A stretch of 16,593 nucleotides of DNA from JACCXG01 sp963785755 (GTDB lineage: Bacteria > Acidobacteriota > Vicinamibacteria > Vicinamibacterales > 2-12-FULL-66-21): the NCBI GenBank assembly GCA_963785755.1, contig CAWAXG010000061.1:1-16593 (forward strand), in the 5' to 3' direction. Positions 14,882 through 16,593 of the stretch are shown here, piece after piece; position 1 is the stretch's first letter; each line of letters begins with the position of its first letter. Made by a program: the position numbers and the translations under genes. A model generated the notes under the pieces. That model had not been told where the DNA came from. It did not search any database and saw only the letters and a list, made by a program, of their open reading frames with translations.

Positions 14882-16017
14882 ATGACTGCGACGACCCGTG
14901 GCAACGAGTGTAGCGTAGCGGCGGTGACGTTGAACCTGGCGTTTGAGCTGGGCAGCACGAAATGGACGTTGGGGTTCACGACGGCGCCGGCGCAGCGGCC
15001 CCGGCTGCGCACGATCCCGGCGCGGGATCTCGAGGCGGTGCGGCGGGAATTGCTCGCCGGCAAGGCGCGGTTTGGGCTGCCGCCGGGCGCGCCGGTGCGC
15101 AGTTGTTATGAAGCGGGCCGGGACGGCTTTTGGCTGCACCGCTGGCTGTGGCGGCGGGCATCCACAATCTGGTGGTGGACTCCTCGAGCATCGAGGTCGA
15201 TCGGCGGCGCCATCGGGCGAAGACGGATCGGTTGGATGCCCGGCGCTACTCCAGCTGCTGATGCGCTGGGCCGACGGGGAGCGGAAAGTCTGGAGTGTGG
15301 TGGCGGGCCCGTCGGCCGAGGCGGAGGACGCGCGGCAGGTGACGCGGGAGATCGCCGCGGTCGCGGTGGATCGCCAGCGGGTGCGGAACCGGAATTCACG
15401 GGTTGCTGGCCACGCAAGGGGTCGTGCTCGCGCTCGACGGGCAGTTCGCCGCGCGCTGGCAGCCGCCCGCACGGGCGATGGCCGCGCGGTGCCGGCGGCG
15501 TTGCGGGCGCGCCTTGAGCGCGAGTGGGCCGAGCTCACGACGATCGAGGCGCGCCAGGCCGCGTGGAGGCGGACGCGATGCGCTGGTCGCGCAGGGGCAA
15601 AGTCGCGTCGCCGCCATCGCGCGGCAGCTGACCACCTTGCGCGGCGTGGCCGAGGTCTCGGCGATGTTCAGCGCCGAGTTGTTCGGCACGCGGCAGTTCG
15701 CCAATGCGCGGCAGCTCGGCGCGCTGACCGGCTTGGTGCCGGTCCCCTATCGCAGTGACCAACGCGTGCAAGACCAGGGGATCGGTCAGCCGGCGCGGCG
15801 AAATCCGGCGCGTGGCGATTCAACTGGCGTGGGGGTGGGTCCGCTGGCAACCCGGGAGCGCGCTGACGCAGTGGTTCGCGCGCCGGTTCGCGCAGGCCGG
15901 CAAGCGCGCGCGCCGGATCGGGATTGTCGCCTCGCGCGCAAATTGCTGATCGCGTTGTGGCGCTACGTTGAACACGGGGTGATTCCCGAAGGCGCGGTGT
16001 TCAAAGCGACGGCGTAA
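14882..16017 (+). pseudogene. IS110-family transposase, interrupted by seven single-base indels
   Basis: Piecing the frames together gives a 378-residue IS110-type recombinase. The N-terminal RuvC-like DEDD domain shows LAFELGSTKWTLGF, CYEAGRDGFWLHRWL and, after a shift, VVDSSSIEV and KTDRLDA. The C-terminal Transposase_20 domain shows QLTTLRGVAEVSAMFSAE, RQLGALTGLVPVPYRSD, RRVAIQLAWGWVRWQPGSA and LLIALWRYVEHGVIPEG, ending at TAA 16015-16017. Breaks are near 15148 (-1), 15245 (-1), 15393 (+1), 15455 (-1), 15573 (+1), 15784 (+1) and 15934 (-1). The residues remain sensible between breaks, with no internal stops in the repaired reading, so the element may be intact in reality and the consensus poor. 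The first acidic catalytic position reads Glu (AFELG), where many IS110 proteins have Asp. Confidence 0.85.
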
Positions 16018-16382
16018 TGGGATCGCCGCGCCTCGTCGCGCGAGCACCCGCTGGTGCGCGCCGCTCGCTTGTCCTCCGGGTCCCCTCAGGGAACCGTCTC
16101 ACAGATGGAGCGGCGCGCCCTCTGGTCCGCGCATAATGCAGCTGGTGTGTGACGTCGTCACCACGGATAGAAGGTGTCGGGCTGGCGCTCGATTTCCCCG
16201 GACCGCCAGCGAGAACGGTGCTCGTGCCGTGTCCGCGGCGTCCGGATGATTTGCGGCGCGCCTCCGCGGCTCCTTGGGTGTGAGGAGCCCGCTCCGGCGG
16301 AGGTGTGTCCGAAACGTCGGTGAAGACTTCGGGGCTTGACAACCGACAGCCTGATAGAAGGGAGGACGGGAGACCGATTGAG
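16018..16382. other. Non-coding stretch downstream of the transposase, with hairpins
   Basis: No gene is seen on either strand. It contains a perfect small hairpin GCACC-CGCT-GGTGC just after the transposase stop and a larger bulged hairpin at 16261-16303. The part next to the transposase should contain the right end of the insertion element, but no border could be fixed. Confidence 0.45.
16261..16303. other. Bulged two-part hairpin
   Basis: The outer stem CCTCCGC (16261-16267) pairs with GCGGAGG (16297-16303); the inner stem GGCTCCT (16268-16274) pairs with AGGAGCC (16283-16289) around an 8-base loop. Seven bases bulge on the right side. The stem totals 14 perfect pairs. It could be a structured RNA of the insertion element, or a transcription stop for the minus-strand gene to the right. 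Confidence 0.45.
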
Positions 16383-16406
16383 GTGCCGCCGCGTCAGCGG
16401 CGGCAC
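16383..16406 (-). terminator. Hairpin overlapping the stop codon of the right-end DUF1080 gene
   Basis: A perfect 10-bp stem (GTGCCGCCGC with GCGGCGGCAC) encloses a 4-base loop containing the stop TGA (16394-16396 on the minus strand). No T-run follows in the minus direction. Confidence 0.6.
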
Positions 16407-16593
16407 GACGCGGGATTCGCCTTGACGAAGTACAGGCCGGTAGTTCGACGCCTTCGGATCCATGCAGCCTTCGAGGTTGAGCAGCTCGACTTTCCGGAAA
16501 TCGATCGGCGCCGTTTCCGCCTGCAGGGAGATGTAGCCGCCCGAGAGCTGCGTGCCGTCCACTTTGATCGCGGGATCGACGGGGTTCACCTGA
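16394..16593 (-). CDS. C-terminal end of a second DUF1080 protein (5' end outside window, one +1 shift)
   Basis: On the minus strand the right edge reads NPVDPAIKVDGTQLSGGYIS, then LQAETAPIDFRKVELLNLEG and CMDPKASNYR, which is the closing jelly-roll strand and Cys-containing tail of a DUF1080 (3-keto-disaccharide hydrolase family) protein. The frame then runs on into nonsense, but dropping one base at 16435/16436 yields LYFVKANPASCRR and a stop inside a perfect hairpin, which is how this subfamily ends. The two cysteines (GCMDPK and ASCRR) probably form a disulfide outside the cytoplasm. It belongs to a longer type of DUF1080 protein than the one at 9879. The upstream part and any signal peptide are outside the window. 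Confidence 0.75.

Noticed and set aside
14779..16107. 9-bp direct repeat TCACAGATG on both sides of the transposase as element borders
   Set aside because: A shared 9-mer between two flanks of this size is expected by chance about one time in three, and no other border features support it.
16337..16360. TTGACA box near the right end as a promoter
   Set aside because: No -10 box at 16-18 bases, and it would drive transcription into the end of an opposing gene.
1085..16372. 13-mer GGGAGGACGGGAG at 1085 and again at 16360
   Set aside because: Simple G/A-rich string in unrelated contexts; no shared neighbours or structure.

Overview
The window is GC-rich bacterial chromosome with dense, mostly single-direction gene clusters. 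The gene content (a Sdh1-type succinate dehydrogenase, two DUF1080 proteins, a secreted lectin-like protein, a LytS/LytTR-type pair, a DoxX protein and many G/C-rich shadow frames) suggests an Acidobacteriota genome, possibly of the Vicinamibacteria type. That placement is from remembered family distribution only; there is no rRNA or marker gene here.

Left part, 1-4908, plus strand, apparently intact: the C-terminal part of a membrane VWA/glutamine-amidotransferase-like protein, a Na+/glutamate symporter (GltS), a large polytopic membrane protein of GT-C-like shape, and a small secreted lectin-like protein. A strong 11-bp-stem hairpin follows at 4941-4968.

Central part, 5098-9099: a succinate dehydrogenase operon in the order membrane anchor (sdhC-like), flavoprotein (sdhA) and iron-sulfur protein (sdhB), then a small TPR-like gene. 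The anchor is the five-helix type of mycobacterial Sdh1, reported to carry a membrane-embedded Rieske-type [2Fe-2S] cluster. sdhA seems to start at a CTG that overlaps the sdhC stop (CTGA). Two perfect hairpins lie between sdhA and sdhB. A DJ-1/PfpI protein (9224) and a DUF1080 protein (9879) follow.

Right part, 10524-16593: genes mainly on the minus strand (outer-membrane beta-barrel protein, LytTR response regulator, LytS-like histidine kinase, DoxX protein, tail of a second DUF1080 protein) and an IS110-family transposase on the plus strand. The intergenic spaces hold a family of about 150-bp palindromic elements with heptamer-repeat arms and a conserved inner stem-loop (10528-10680, 13404-13548, and a divergent relative at 14198-14392).

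From 8.85 kb onward many genes are broken by single-base indels: five +1 insertions in ordinary genes and seven indels in the transposase, while the encoded residues stay well conserved between the breaks. This looks more like poor local consensus quality than old pseudogenes. One of these shifts makes the kinase and response regulator appear as a single fused ORF. The most interesting signals are the Rieske-type Sdh operon with its CTG start, and the structured repeat family whose outer stems differ in sequence but keep pairing.
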